Shown here one piece after another: positions 53,501-61,553 of a DNA stretch of 64,000 nt. Below the pieces are notes generated by a model. It made no database searches and was not told where the DNA came from. It saw only the letters and a list, made by a program, of their open reading frames with translations. The stretch lies in assembly GCF_001277175.1 (NCBI RefSeq), contig NZ_CP012257.1, forward strand, positions 3,224,001 through 3,288,000, written 5' to 3'. Numbering within the stretch: position 1 is the first letter of the stretch; the number at the start of each line of letters is the position of its first letter. The stretch comes from Cronobacter universalis NCTC 9529 (GTDB lineage Bacteria; Pseudomonadota; Gammaproteobacteria; Enterobacterales; Enterobacteriaceae). Position numbers and translations under genes: made by a program.

Positions 53501-56500
53501 GCCCGCGCGGTCGGACACGGTAACGGAGAGGGTGTGATCGCCTTCCGCCAGCGCGCTTAGCTGCGCAGGCGTCAGCGCCACCGTCCAGTTGCCGTTGTTA
53601 TCGACGGTGCCGGTAATCGGCCGGCCCCCGTCGATGCTTATCTCTACCGTCTGACCCGCGCCGGTCAGCCCGGTATTGCCGGTGAGCTGCTGGCCGAGCG
53701 CGGCTTCATTCTGGTTGATGCTGCTGTCGCCGAAGAGCGGGTCCGGTACGGCCGCCGTCGGCAGGGTACGCAGCACGTCCACCTCCACGCCCGCCGTCGC
53801 CGGGTTGCCGTATTGATCCTGCGCGGTGACGGTCAGCGCGTACTGGCCGTTTTGCAGCGCTTCCAGCGCGTCCGCGCCGACGTTGATCTGCCATGCGCCG
53901 TCTGCGCCGATGGCGCCGTTCAGCCTGACATCGCCAATGGTGACCACAATCGGCGTACCTTCCGCCAGGCCGGTCGAGGTGCCGCTGATGACGCCGCCGT
54001 TCTGGATTTCAGCCAGGTTAATCAGCCCGTCGCTGAAGACGGCGCCGATCGCGAGCGTCGGCACGGTGTCATTACCGACCGTGACCGGCAGCGGCAGCGT
54101 GCTGGTGTTGCCATTCGGCGTAGTGACGGTAAGCGTCAGTTCCTGCGGGCCGTTATCCAGCGCCTGCAACTGCGCCGCCGGAATGGTGATGCTCCAGCTG
54201 CCGTCATTGCCCGCCACGGTGGTCAGGGTCTGGGTGCCAACCACCAGTTCAACGGTGGCGCCCGCCGTCGTGGTGCCGCCGAGCGTCTGCTCGGTCAGCG
54301 ATTCGCTGACGTTCAGAATGCCGTCGTCCAGGAAGCTGCCGGGGTTGAGGCCGTTCGCGGGCGCGGCGGTATCGACCGTCACGGAGCTGCTGTCGGTCGC
54401 CGTGTTCTGCGCCGCGTCGCGGGCGGTGGCCGTAACCGTATAGGCGTCATCAGGCAGAGCGGAGAGCGCCGAGGCCGGTACCGTCACGCTCCACTGGCCG
54501 TTAGCCCCGGTCGTGCCGGTATAAGTGACGTTATTAAACACCACGCTGACGATCGTGCCCGGCGCGAGATTCAGCGAGGTGCCGGTGATGGTCAGATCCT
54601 GGCCGCTCTCCTGGCTGTTAATGATGTCATCGCCCGCAATGGCGTTTAACGTCAGTTGCGGCTGCGAGCCCGGCTGGGCCGTAAAGGTGACCGGATACTG
54701 GACAAACGCCTGGTTGCCCGAGGCGTCGGTCACCGTGACGCCGATAATCTGCTGCCCGTCGGCGACCTGCGCCAGCGCCGTAGTCGGTACGGTGACCGTC
54801 CAGGTGCCTTCCGGCTGGACATCGCCCGTGTAGGTCTGCCCGTTCAGGGTGACGGTCACGGTCTGGCCCGGCTCCACGCGCGTGGTGGTGCCGGTGATTT
54901 GCAGCGGCGACTGCGCCTCCGCGGCGTTGATAAAGTTATCGGTCGCCACGGTATTGACCGCCACCAGCGGCGCGTTCGCCGGCGAGGCATCCAGCGTCAG
55001 CGAGACTCTTTCGCTCGTGGTATTGCCCGCCGCATCGCTGACGGTGGCGATGACACTGACCGGGCCATCCGGCAGCGTGGCGAGCGCGCCCGCAGGCAGC
55101 GTCACGCTCCAGGTGCCGTCGCTCTGCACCAGCGCGCTGTAGCTCTGCCCGCCTATCTGTACCAGTACCGTTTGCGGATTCTGCGGATCGAATGGCGTCG
55201 CGCTGCCGCTGATGGTGAGCGGCTGCGCCGCTTCCGTGGCGTTGACGATCCTGTCGGCGGTAATGTCATTGACGGTCAGTACCGGCGCGGTGAGATCGAC
55301 CGTTACCGTGCTTTGCGAGGTGTTCTGGTTGCCCGCGGCGTCGGTCGCGGTGACGACCAGCGGCGTACTGCCCTCCGTCAGCCCTTGCAGCGCCGCAGGC
55401 GGCAGCGTGACGGACCAGTTGCCGCCGCTGTCCACGACCGCGTTATAGGTCTCGCCGCCAAACTGGACGGTGACGGTTTGCCCCGCGCCGCTCACGCCGG
55501 TTGAGCCGCTCAGCGCGCCGCCTGCGCTCACTTCAGCGGCGCTGATGATGCCGTCGGTAAACGGCGTGTTCAGCGTCACTTCCGGCAGAACGGTGGTGAT
55601 AATGGTAAAGCTCTGGCTACCGGAGATAACGGCGCCGTTTTCATCGGCGCCCGATACGGTCAGCGTCGCTTTGCCGTCGCTGATAGCCAGCGCGTCGGCG
55701 CGCGGTACGGTGACGCTCCAGCTGCCGTCGGCGCCGGTGGTGGCGGTGTACTGTTTGCCGTTAAGCGTAATGGTGAGCGTGGTTTGCGGCGCGAAATTCA
55801 CGCTGCTGCCGCTCAGCACCAGACCGCCCGCGACGTCGTCAAGCGAGACGCGGTTATCGCCGGTTACCGGCGCGACCGTCAGCGCGCTGATATCAGTGTC
55901 GACGCTAAAGCCGCGATCGAGACTGACGCTGTTGCCCGCCGCATCGCTCACCGCCGCCGTCACGGTGTAAGTGCCGTTGGCGAGGCCCGTTAAGGCGTCG
56001 GCTGGCAGATTTACCTCCCAGCGGCCAGCGGAATCCACTACCCCGGTGAAGGTGTCATCGCCAAGCGTAATGGTCACGGTCTGGCCGGCGGTGACGTTGG
56101 TGGCGGTACCGCTGAGCGTCACGCCGCTGGCGCGTTCGCCGGCGTCAATCACGCCGTCGCCGCCCACCGGATCGATGGTCAGCAGCGGCGCGCGGGCCGG
56201 ATCGACAGCGACGGTAATCGGGCGCGTGGCGGTTGAGGTGTTGCCCGCCGCATCGGTCGCCGTCACGCTAAACTGCGCCTGGCCGTTCGGCAGCGCCTGG
56301 AGATCCGCCGCCGGGATATTCACCGACCATTCGCCGTTCGCGCCGGTCACCGTGGTGTTATAGGTTTTGCCGTTCAGGGTGACAACAATAGCGTCGCCCT
56401 GCGCCGCGCCCGCGGCGACGCCGGAGAACGGCTGCGCCTGGCTTGCTTCGGTGATATTGATAGCGTCATCCTGCGTGAACGGGTTAAGCGTCAGCGTCGG

Positions 56501-59500
56501 CGCCTGGACATCGACAGTAAAATCGGTGGTGGTGGTCTGGCTGTTGCCCGCCGCGTCGCGCACGACGATTTGCAGCGGCACCGGGGAGTCATTGCCGGTC
56601 AGCGAATCCAGCGCGCCGGACGGCAGCGTGACCGACCAGTTGCCGTTCACGTCCACGGTGCCCTGATACGCCTGACCGTTGAGGGTAACCGTCACCGCCT
56701 GGCCCGCGCCCGTCACGCCGGTAGACCCCGTCAGCACCTGATCCACACCCGCTTCGGCCTGGCTTAAGGTGCCGTCGGTAAACAGCGGGTCGATGCTGGT
56801 ATCCGGCAGGTTGTTGATGATGACAGTAAGCGTATGGCTGTCGCTGACGCCGCCCTGCTGCGCGGTAGCGGTCACTTCATAAGCGCCATCCGCCAGCCCC
56901 TGCAAAGCCGCCGCCGGTACGGTGGTCTGCCAGTTTCCGTTGGCGTCGACCGTCGCGGTGTAGGTGGTGCCGTTGAGCGTGACGGTGATGTCGGTATTGG
57001 CCGGGAGCCCGGCGCTGGTGCCGCGAATAGTTAACGGCGAATCCGCTTCGGTGCGGTTAATAAAATCATCGTCGGCAATAATACTGATGGCGACGCCGGA
57101 GGCCGCGGTATCGACCGTGATCGGCGCCGGTATCGTCGTCGTCTGGTTCCAGGTATCGGTGACGCTCACCTGAATGACGTTATCGCCATTCGCCAGGCCC
57201 TGAAGCACAACCGCAGGCACATCCACGCGCCAGTTGCCCGCCGCGTCCACCGTCGCCGTGGTGCTCCACGCGCCGATAGCCACCGTCACCACGCTGCCCG
57301 GCTCCGCGTTGGTCACGCTGCCCTGCAACGGTTGCGCGGTTTTGATCTCCGCCGCATCCAGCGCGTTATCGCCGGTGAACGGCGCGACGGTGACCGACGG
57401 CTGCGCGGTTTTCACATTCAGCGTATCCGTCACCTGCACCGAGTTGCCCGCCGCGTCGGTGGTGGTGACCACAATCGGGTTGGCGCCCGGCGCAAGATTA
57501 CCGAGGTCGGCGGCCGGCAGCGTGATTTGCCAGTTGCCGTCGCTGCCGGTGGTGGTGGTGTATGTCTGGCCGTTGAGCGTAACGGTGACCGTTTGCCCCG
57601 CTTCGGAGGTGTTGCCGGAGAGCACCTGATCGGTGGTCAGCTCCTGGGCGTTGAGTTTGCCGTCATCGGTGATGGCATAGAGCGACAGCGTCGGCGGCGT
57701 GGTATCGACCGTCACGCTCGCATTGCTGCTGGCGCTGTTGCCCGCGCCATCCGTGACCGTGACGACGATGGGTGTCTGCCCCGGCGGCAACGTTTGCAGC
57801 TGCGAAGCCGGAATAGTCACGCTCCAGCCGCCGTCGGCGCCTGCCGTGGTGGTGAAGGTCTGGCTGCCGAGCTGCACGGTGACCGTCTGGCCGCTGCCGC
57901 TTACGCCCGTGTTTCCGGAAAGCGTCTGGTTCTGCTGGAGATCCGCCGCGCTCAGCGCGCCGTCGCCGAACGGCGTGACGATGGTGGGCTCAGGCAGATC
58001 GTTAATCGCGACGTTAATCACGCGGTCCGCCGTGGCGGTGGTCTGCCCGGACGTGACGGTCGCCGTCACGGTACGCGGGCCATCCGGCAGCGTCGCCAGA
58101 TCCGCGGCCGGGATCACCACGCTCCAGTTGCCGGCGCTGTCCAGCACGGCGGTGTAGGTTTTATCGTTAAAAGCCACCGTTACCTGCGCGCCCGGCCCGG
58201 TAACCGTCGTGAAGCCGCGAATTTCCAGCGGCTGGGTGGCTTCCGCCGCGTTGAGATAATCATCGGTCGAGAGAATGGCGATAGCGACAGACGGGACGGT
58301 GCGATCCACCGGGATAGCATCGGTGACGGTGATCGGCGCGCCGTTGCCGTTGGGCACGCTGACGGTAAGCGTCGCGCTGCCATTGGCCAGCGCCTGGAGA
58401 TCGCCGCTCGGGATAGTCACCTGCCAGGTGCCATCGCCGCCGACGGTGGCGAAATAGTTCTGGCCATTGAGCGTCACCGTGACGACCGTGCCCGCCGCGA
58501 TATTTTGCGTGGAGCCGCTCAGTACCTGATCGTTCGCCAGCTCCGCGCCGTTCAGCGCGTTATCCGCCGTGAGCGGATCCACCGTCAGTACCGGCTGGTC
58601 AAAGTTGACGGTGAAGCGCGTCTCGCTGGTGGTGGTGTTGCCCGCGAGATCGGTGATGCTCACGCTGAGCACATACTGCTGGCCATCCTGTAACGCCAGA
58701 AGATCCGTGGACGGAATGGCGGCCTGCCAGCTGCCGTCCGCGCCGACCGTGGCGGTGTACGTTTTCCCGTTCAGCGTGACGGTGACCGTCTGCCCCTCTT
58801 CCGCGATGCCGGTCGAGCCGCGCAGGATCTGGGTAGTCCCGGCCTGTTCGCCGCTCAGTACGTCGCCCGTAAACGGGACCAGTTGTAAAGCGGGAGCGAC
58901 GGTATCGACGTTGATATCCGCCGTCTGGTTTACCGTGTTGCCATTGACGTCAACCAGCGTCACGGTGATGGTATTGAGCCCCTGCGGCAGGGCCTGCAGC
59001 GCGCTCGCGGGCAGCGTCACGCTCCAGCTGCCGTCGGCGCCGATAACGCCAGTGAAGGTGTTGCCGTTCAGCGTGACGGTAATGGTGAGGCCCGCGTTGG
59101 CGGCGTCCACCACGCCGGTCAGTACCTGGTTTTGCAACACTTCGCTGCTGTTTAACAGGTTGTCATCGGTGAGCGGATCGAGCGCGATTTCCGCCGGGTC
59201 CGGGGTTTCTCCGCCGCCGTTATCACCGCCGCCGTTGTCGCCCCCGCCATTGTCCCCACCGCCGTTATCGCCGCCGCCGCCGTTATTGTTATCGTCATTG
59301 CTGCCGTTGTCGCTGCTGTTGCTGGCGGCAATCGCCACGCCGGAGATGGCGCCGATTGCCGCGATGCCGCCCAGCGCCTGTAGCGTCGTCAGTCCTTCTG
59401 CGCCGACAAGCGCGCCGAGCGACGCGTCAGTCAGCGTGGGGGTAATCGCCTCGGCGACCGCCGGGCCGGGTTCTGAAGCGAACGGGAACAGCGCGTGATG

Positions 59501-59785
59501 TACGCCGTTGTCATCTTCGAAAATAAGTTCGCTGTGCTGGCCTTCCGCATCGAGATGGAAAAAGTTCTGGTAGCGTACCGTTGTCCCGTCTTTCATATGG
59601 ACAATCAGGTCATTCCCATGCCGTTCGTAAAAATTAACCGTTTCAGGAGAAGCATTTATTCGCACAATGCTGGTCTGGGATAAATTGACCACCCGGTCTG
59701 CATTTTGTGAATAATGGGTAATCACATTTCCCGTATCCTGATTAAGAATATCGACGGTTGGCGAAAGATTATTTTGAACGGCCAT
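47594..59785 (-). CDS. bapA: Giant type I-secreted biofilm adhesin with 36 Ig-like repeats (BapA-like)
   Basis: The 4063-residue protein is encoded by one uninterrupted frame of 12.2 kb. The N-terminus (1-~130) matches the BapA prefix-like domain (VDILNQDTGNVITHYSQNAD, YERHGNDLIVHMKDGTTVRY). A Gly/Ala hydrophobic stretch follows (LGGIAAIGAISGVAIAAS, ~140-157), then an Asn/Asp/Gly linker (~160-195). From about 205 to 3825 I count 36 Ig-like (Big-type) units of ~100 residues, each with a DGxWxVxLP strand and a TVTATDAAGNT-like end. The last ~240 residues are Thr/Ser/Gln-rich, then two RTX-like half repeats (LQGGSGSDTIHL, LDGGAGTDTLVI) and a T1SS C-terminal signal. There is no N-terminal signal peptide. 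ATG 59785 follows AGAGGAAATGAAGA. Salmonella BapA (about 3.8 kb residues) lies at the same locus and mediates biofilm; that role is inferred here. Confidence 0.92.
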   Translation of the reverse strand: MAVQNNLSPTVDILNQDTGNVITHYSQNADRVVNLSQTSIVRINASPETVNFYERHGNDLIVHMKDGTTVRYQNFFHLDAEGQHSELIFEDDNGVHHALFPFASEPGPAVAEAITPTLTDASLGALVGAEGLTTLQALGGIAAIGAISGVAIAASNSSDNGSNDDNNNGGGGDNGGGDNGGGDNGGGDNGGGETPDPAEIALDPLTDDNLLNSSEVLQNQVLTGVVDAANAGLTITVTLNGNTFTGVIGADGSWSVTLPASALQALPQGLNTITVTLVDVNGNTVNQTADINVDTVAPALQLVPFTGDVLSGEQAGTTQILRGSTGIAEEGQTVTVTLNGKTYTATVGADGSWQAAIPSTDLLALQDGQQYVLSVSITDLAGNTTTSETRFTVNFDQPVLTVDPLTADNALNGAELANDQVLSGSTQNIAAGTVVTVTLNGQNYFATVGGDGTWQVTIPSGDLQALANGSATLTVSVPNGNGAPITVTDAIPVDRTVPSVAIAILSTDDYLNAAEATQPLEIRGFTTVTGPGAQVTVAFNDKTYTAVLDSAGNWSVVIPAADLATLPDGPRTVTATVTSGQTTATADRVINVAINDLPEPTIVTPFGDGALSAADLQQNQTLSGNTGVSGSGQTVTVQLGSQTFTTTAGADGGWSVTIPASQLQTLPPGQTPIVVTVTDGAGNSASSNASVTVDTTPPTLSLYAITDDGKLNAQELTTDQVLSGNTSEAGQTVTVTLNGQTYTTTTGSDGNWQITLPAADLGNLAPGANPIVVTTTDAAGNSVQVTDTLNVKTAQPSVTVAPFTGDNALDAAEIKTAQPLQGSVTNAEPGSVVTVAIGAWSTTATVDAAGNWRVDVPAVVLQGLANGDNVIQVSVTDTWNQTTTIPAPITVDTAASGVAISIIADDDFINRTEADSPLTIRGTSAGLPANTDITVTLNGTTYTATVDANGNWQTTVPAAALQGLADGAYEVTATAQQGGVSDSHTLTVIINNLPDTSIDPLFTDGTLSQAEAGVDQVLTGSTGVTGAGQAVTVTLNGQAYQGTVDVNGNWSVTLPSGALDSLTGNDSPVPLQIVVRDAAGNSQTTTTDFTVDVQAPTLTLNPFTQDDAINITEASQAQPFSGVAAGAAQGDAIVVTLNGKTYNTTVTGANGEWSVNIPAADLQALPNGQAQFSVTATDAAGNTSTATRPITVAVDPARAPLLTIDPVGGDGVIDAGERASGVTLSGTATNVTAGQTVTITLGDDTFTGVVDSAGRWEVNLPADALTGLANGTYTVTAAVSDAAGNSVSLDRGFSVDTDISALTVAPVTGDNRVSLDDVAGGLVLSGSSVNFAPQTTLTITLNGKQYTATTGADGSWSVTVPRADALAISDGKATLTVSGADENGAVISGSQSFTIITTVLPEVTLNTPFTDGIISAAEVSAGGALSGSTGVSGAGQTVTVQFGGETYNAVVDSGGNWSVTLPPAALQGLTEGSTPLVVTATDAAGNQNTSQSTVTVDLTAPVLTVNDITADRIVNATEAAQPLTISGSATPFDPQNPQTVLVQIGGQSYSALVQSDGTWSVTLPAGALATLPDGPVSVIATVSDAAGNTTSERVSLTLDASPANAPLVAVNTVATDNFINAAEAQSPLQITGTTTRVEPGQTVTVTLNGQTYTGDVQPEGTWTVTVPTTALAQVADGQQIIGVTVTDASGNQAFVQYPVTFTAQPGSQPQLTLNAIAGDDIINSQESGQDLTITGTSLNLAPGTIVSVVFNNVTYTGTTGANGQWSVTVPASALSALPDDAYTVTATARDAAQNTATDSSSVTVDTAAPANGLNPGSFLDDGILNVSESLTEQTLGGTTTAGATVELVVGTQTLTTVAGNDGSWSITIPAAQLQALDNGPQELTLTVTTPNGNTSTLPLPVTVGNDTVPTLAIGAVFSDGLINLAEIQNGGVISGTSTGLAEGTPIVVTIGDVRLNGAIGADGAWQINVGADALEALQNGQYALTVTAQDQYGNPATAGVEVDVLRTLPTAAVPDPLFGDSSINQNEAALGQQLTGNTGLTGAGQTVEISIDGGRPITGTVDNNGNWTVALTPAQLSALAEGDHTLSVTVSDRAGNSVTSPDTAFTVYADPLPVPVVTVPFTDGVLNVAEAAAGGTLSGTTDLPAGRIATVMVSLNNGAMVQATVDADGNWSLPLTPAQLQALPDGTIPVTVVVTDTAGNTNTGTTSFEARINAVPDATINTPFIDGALNNAEAGAAQTITGSTGVSGAGQTVEIVLNGTTYTGTVLENGDWSVTLPSTAFTGLTPGSTQNFLVNVSDAFDNVDSEPGSFQVQTQLPAPAATTLFGDNDILNISEANGPLTLAGTTGITGNNQYVTVTIDVNGTTYVADVDNAGNWTLELPAGALSGLTPGEHTLTIVAQDNFGNSNDIDVTFQAALTPPQVALTQPLFGDGYVNIAEAGAASAISGTLTSDLPAGSRITVTIGNKTFGPESVTVTGNTWTLNLTADDWAGVPNGLQSVNVSLVDGAGNTAVTSAPLYVSLAAPTLTIDAPFGGDGLSGAESQQTQKITGTVTNVEPGQTITVTLAGQIFTTTVQNGNTWSLQLSPAQLATLANGPEQITATVTDKAGNVATAPAVNVDIDTTPPAVAVAINPVAGDNIINAGELGDAVTISGTTLGDVTQVTVQVNGATVGTATVQPDGSWSLDVPATQFPDQGNYTIVATTDGGTPATTNVTVALDTVPPEVTVGAIAGDNVIDATEATQPLVLNGTASTSEAGRQVTVTFNGETYYAVVGSDGAWSVTVPQSAVSGLPDGTYAVTATLTDAAGNTDTDTRTVTLNADGPLLTVDAAGVPAVLNTVNAAGGLVLQGTGEPGQTVTLRLGPLTETATVDQDGNWNYTFPQVDLTTLTDGAQVINISSTDAQGNTSTNNVALNVALNKGFGVLVDDLFGGDGILNVAESLVTQTLTGQLSGDYRGATVTATLVGTDVNIPLNALVGGDGRISVDFPPSLWQGIVDNTLQVQLNVTDAFGNVRNEIIDINLALTDVPVVSQVLVGTDNLINFAESTVNQTISGVVSNAENVSSIIVNFAGQRLTAVVDDAGRWTATLPSTLLGALPDGQAALQVVVTDNAGNVNTTGATFNVAINNLPTINIGSLFGDGTLSIPELLQGTLSGTTTGLAGQTITIQIGGTPAFTATVGPNGVWSVNLPEAVQSALTGLATGNQTVTVTASDANGNTASATGSLTLDLVAPALTSLSVFGDGLLNATDALVSQTISGVVTNATAGSSVSVALGSRTFTGTVGTGGRFSIQLNPTDLASLAEGSLTPRVTITTPDGNTTTVNGAPVVVGITTLPTVAINTLFGGDGWLNAAEANAGQVISGTSNLASGTVTLNVGGTTFTAAINNGAWSVSVPAATLKGVQDGTLTVSASVTDPVGNVATGSQVVSAIVQALPQVAVNPIFGDSNLSLSDLLSPQLISGTATNLAAGSALTVKLGALTFNTTVRADGTWQVSVPTTSLQGLADGPLNVTVTARDAAGNTTTASGGLTVNIGALPTLAITSLFGDNGLNATDILSAQTITGTSTNAVGSQVTVSLGGKNYVTTVGNDGTWQLSVPKTDLSGLLDGTLTVNASVTNPAGNSTSTSGVLNVITHSLPAVSLTSLFGNDGYLNVSEAGSGQTISGKISGAADGATVKVTLGANTYNATVGSDGTWTLPVTSTILQGLTSGALKVGVSVTDKVGNVNSTSSDVTVKLTTPTLSFTPLASLNPLTLLSTGLTLRGGSTNLAPGSVVHLSLLNGTVNTTALTDSNGNWSATLGLGLNILQLLSLSSVLNIYATDVAGNTGYLNVSLGGQILSTTNPNPTFAAMSVEHEASLLALSDENSQTATQTDSQQTATTAKIAAVAATTEQTSHDSATTTDDSASVAGGYTIGGVSIDLADGTSLSGESLQGGSGSDTIHLATLGFASLDGGAGTDTLVIDGVNIKLDLTALSGQIQHIEIFDLGKSGTNSLTLDLHQALTLTDKPEDDLLVKGVNGDQVNLVKGGSDIWEVSGQREVDGVQFDVWHNSSQTNTLGDVLIQHGLHVNMV
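59211..59283 (-). repeat. 15-bp tandem repeat coding the GGGDN linker of the adhesin
   Basis: Within the adhesin gene, a 15-bp unit encoding Gly-Gly-Gly-Asp-Asn is repeated about four to five times with silent changes between copies. It encodes the flexible linker between the N-terminal anchor and the Ig-like stalk. Unit length keeps the frame, so copy number can change without inactivating the gene. Confidence 0.8.
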
Positions 59786-60394
59786 TCTTCATTTCCTCTG
59801 ACTGGGGAAGCACACAGCCCTGCATAAGCATCCAATAATGGACACTTATGGGTTACCCCTTACCAGACAGGGCGGCAGCGGGGAGGCGTATTTTCTCGAA
59901 ACGAGTTGAAATACTTGTAAAAAAGCTAAAAAACAGCAACTTAACGTAAAGCGAAGCGGTTTATATGTACAAAACCTTAACAAAATGTATAAGCAACGCG
60001 CTGCGGTTTGGCAAAGAAATGATAAAAAAAAGAGGACTTGCATAATTAAAATTGTGGTCTACCCCGATTAATTTATTGCTAAATCAATGAAATTACAAAA
60101 ACGCCACGAGCGTTATTAATGACAACCGCAATCATCAAAAATGAATTAATAAACGCATTCTTAAAGAATCGTAAAAATATATCCTATTTTTAATTACGCT
60201 TTATTTACCTGCGAAACCGAGGGATATTTGGCGTCGTAATATTCTGTGGAAATGGTATTTTGTGAAGCTCATCTCGTTTTTATGCAACTTCAGCGTCACC
60301 CAACCAAAAGCGCAAAAAAGCAGCAACCCGCAGACGAAACGATATGGACTGGTCACGCACGGGTAAACTCTGCTATACTTAGCGTCACACTCTT
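59786..60394. promoter_or_regulatory. AT-rich 609-bp region upstream of bapA and ssrA
   Basis: No gene is supported here. The segment 60020-60210 is far richer in A and T than the surrounding coding DNA, with poly-A/T tracts and many TTAAT/ATTAA blocks. The minus strand must hold the bapA promoter, and the right end holds the ssrA promoter: -10 TATACT at 60374-60379 and a weak -35 TGGTCA at 60350-60355. High AT content next to a horizontally shaped adhesin locus suggests H-NS-type silencing, and Salmonella bapA needs CsgD, but no site is certain. Confidence 0.55.
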
Positions 60395-60758
60395 GGGGCT
60401 GATTCTGGATTCGACGGGATTCGCGAAACCCAAGGTGCATGCCGAGGGGCGGTTGGCCTCGTAAAAAGCCGCAAAAAAATAGTCGCAAACGACGAAAACT
60501 ACGCTTTAGCAGCTTAATAACCTGCTTAGAGCCCTCTCTCCCTAGCCTCCGCTCTTAGGACGGGGATCAAGAGAGGTCAAACCCAAAAGAGATCGCGTGG
60601 ATACCCTGCCTGGGGTTGAAGCGTTAAAACTAATCAGGCTAGTCTGGTAGTGGCGTGTCCGTCCGCAGCTGCCAGGCGAATGTAAAGACCGGACTAAGCA
60701 TGTAGTACCGAGGATGTAGGAATTTCGGACGCGGGTTCAACTCCCGCCAGCTCCACCA
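60395..60758 (+). ncRNA. ssrA: tmRNA (SsrA)
   Basis: The 364-nt RNA has the tRNA-like ends GGGGCTGATTCTGGATTCGA and GGTTCAACTCCCGCCAGCTC followed by CACCA, which pair as an acceptor stem. The resume codon is at 60485, and the tag reading frame 60485-60517 encodes ANDENYALAA with stop TAA. Pseudoknot segments follow. It tags proteins from stalled ribosomes for ClpXP, ClpAP and others, with SmpB. Its 3' end is a classic integration site for P4-type islands, and an integrase remnant follows here. Confidence 0.98.
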
Positions 60759-60792
60759 CTTTTTAGTTGTTTGAAGTACAATGAAGTCTACT

Positions 60793-60825
60793 AAGCCCGC
60801 ACAGCACAAGCTCTGCGGGCTTTTT
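60793..60825 (+). terminator. Terminator after ssrA
   Basis: AAGCCCGCA and TGCGGGCTT stem with a loop of about 10 nt, followed by TTTTT. Confidence 0.85.
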
Positions 60826-60883
60826 CATGTCTATTGTCGTCCAGTGAGAATTGCTGAGAACTATCACTTATGGCACCCTGAAT

Positions 60884-60920
60884 GGGACCCACAACGAAGG
60901 GTCCAAAAACCGAGGGTCCC
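60884..60920. repeat. Three GGGACCC/GGGTCC motifs before the integrase fragment
   Basis: GGGACCC (60884-60890), GGGTCC (60899-60904) and GGGTCCC (60914-60920) lie within 37 bp just upstream of the integrase ATG. The first and third are reverse complements. They could be recombinase arm sites or an operator. Confidence 0.4.
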
Positions 60921-60923
60921 AAA

Positions 60924-61217
60924 ATGGCAAAAATCGCTAAGAAGCTCACTGACACTGAAATCAAAAGCACCAAGCCAGCCGACAAAGAAATCAACTTGTT
61001 TGACGGTGATGGTTTGATCCTACGAATCGCCCCCCTCTCGAAAAGAGGGAAGAAGAATTGGTATTTCAGGTATGCAGTGCCGGTGACCAAAAAGCGAACT
61101 AAGGTGAGCTTAGGAACATATCCTCACCTTACACTGGCAAGAGCCAGAGCCTTACGAGATGAATACCTTTCCTTGCTTGCCAATGGCATTGATCCTGACC
61201 TGCTCCCCGTTGATTAA
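60924..61217 (+). pseudogene. Truncated P4-type tyrosine integrase (N-terminal fragment)
   Basis: About 90 residues match the arm-binding N-terminus of P4-family integrases: AKKLTDTEIKSTKPADKEI, LFDGDGLILRI, KNWYFRYAVPVTKKRTKVSL, GTYPHLTLARAR. The match stops at LANGIDP, and the last codons (DLLPVD) are read from the terminal repeat of the IS at 61196. The catalytic domain with its R-H-R-Y residues is absent, so it is inactive. The ATG at 60924 has a weak GAGGGT. Its place and direction right after ssrA mark an island inserted at the tmRNA gene. Confidence 0.9.
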
Positions 61218-61266
61218 CACACCGCGATGTTAGTAATGTCTTCATAAGCCACATGAGGACATCCCC

Positions 61267-61530
61267 ATGAAGAAGCGTTTTTCCGACGAACAGATCATCA
61301 GTATTCTCCGCGAGGCCGAAGCCGGGGTTTCAGCCCGGGAACTCTGCCGTAAGCATGCTATTTCAGACGCTACCTTTTACACCTGGCGCAAGAAGTTTGG
61401 TGGCATGGAAGTTCCCGAAGTGAAGCGGCTCAAGTCGCTTGAAGAGGAGAACGCCCGCCTCAAGAAGCTGCTCGCTGAAGCCATGCTGGATAAGGAGGCG
61501 CTTCAGGTAGCTCTTGGCCGAAAGTTCTGA
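61267..61530 (+). CDS. IS3-family OrfA (helix-turn-helix)
   Basis: The 87-residue protein has the IS3 OrfA helix-turn-helix ([29 protein letters not shown]) and a leucine-zipper-like end ([20 protein letters not shown]) used for multimerisation. It binds the terminal repeats. Programmed -1 frameshifting near its end would fuse it to OrfB to make the transposase; a candidate slippery run CCGAAAG lies at 61518-61524. The start follows TGAGGACATCCCC. Confidence 0.92.
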   Translation: MKKRFSDEQIISILREAEAGVSARELCRKHAISDATFYTWRKKFGGMEVPEVKRLKSLEEENARLKKLLAEAMLDKEALQVALGRKF

Positions 61531-61553
61531 CGACAGACCAGAAGCGGGAAGCC

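Noticed and set aside
50492..53560. A 1022-codon open frame on the plus strand inside the adhesin gene, plus several others of 100-450 codons (48902-50197, 57332-58693)
   Set aside because: These are antisense shadows. The repeated GC-rich codon pattern of the Ig-like units keeps the opposite strand free of stops. The translations are Arg/His/Val-rich, lack ribosome sites and show no family.
59310..59420. A possible LapG protease site in the adhesin N-terminus
   Set aside because: The alanine-rich segment reads IAAIGA and AIAAS; no TAAG- or PAAG-type motif is present.
60201..60488. A minus-strand frame of 95 codons across the ssrA promoter
   Set aside because: It overlaps the tmRNA gene and its promoter, has no ribosome site, and resembles no protein.
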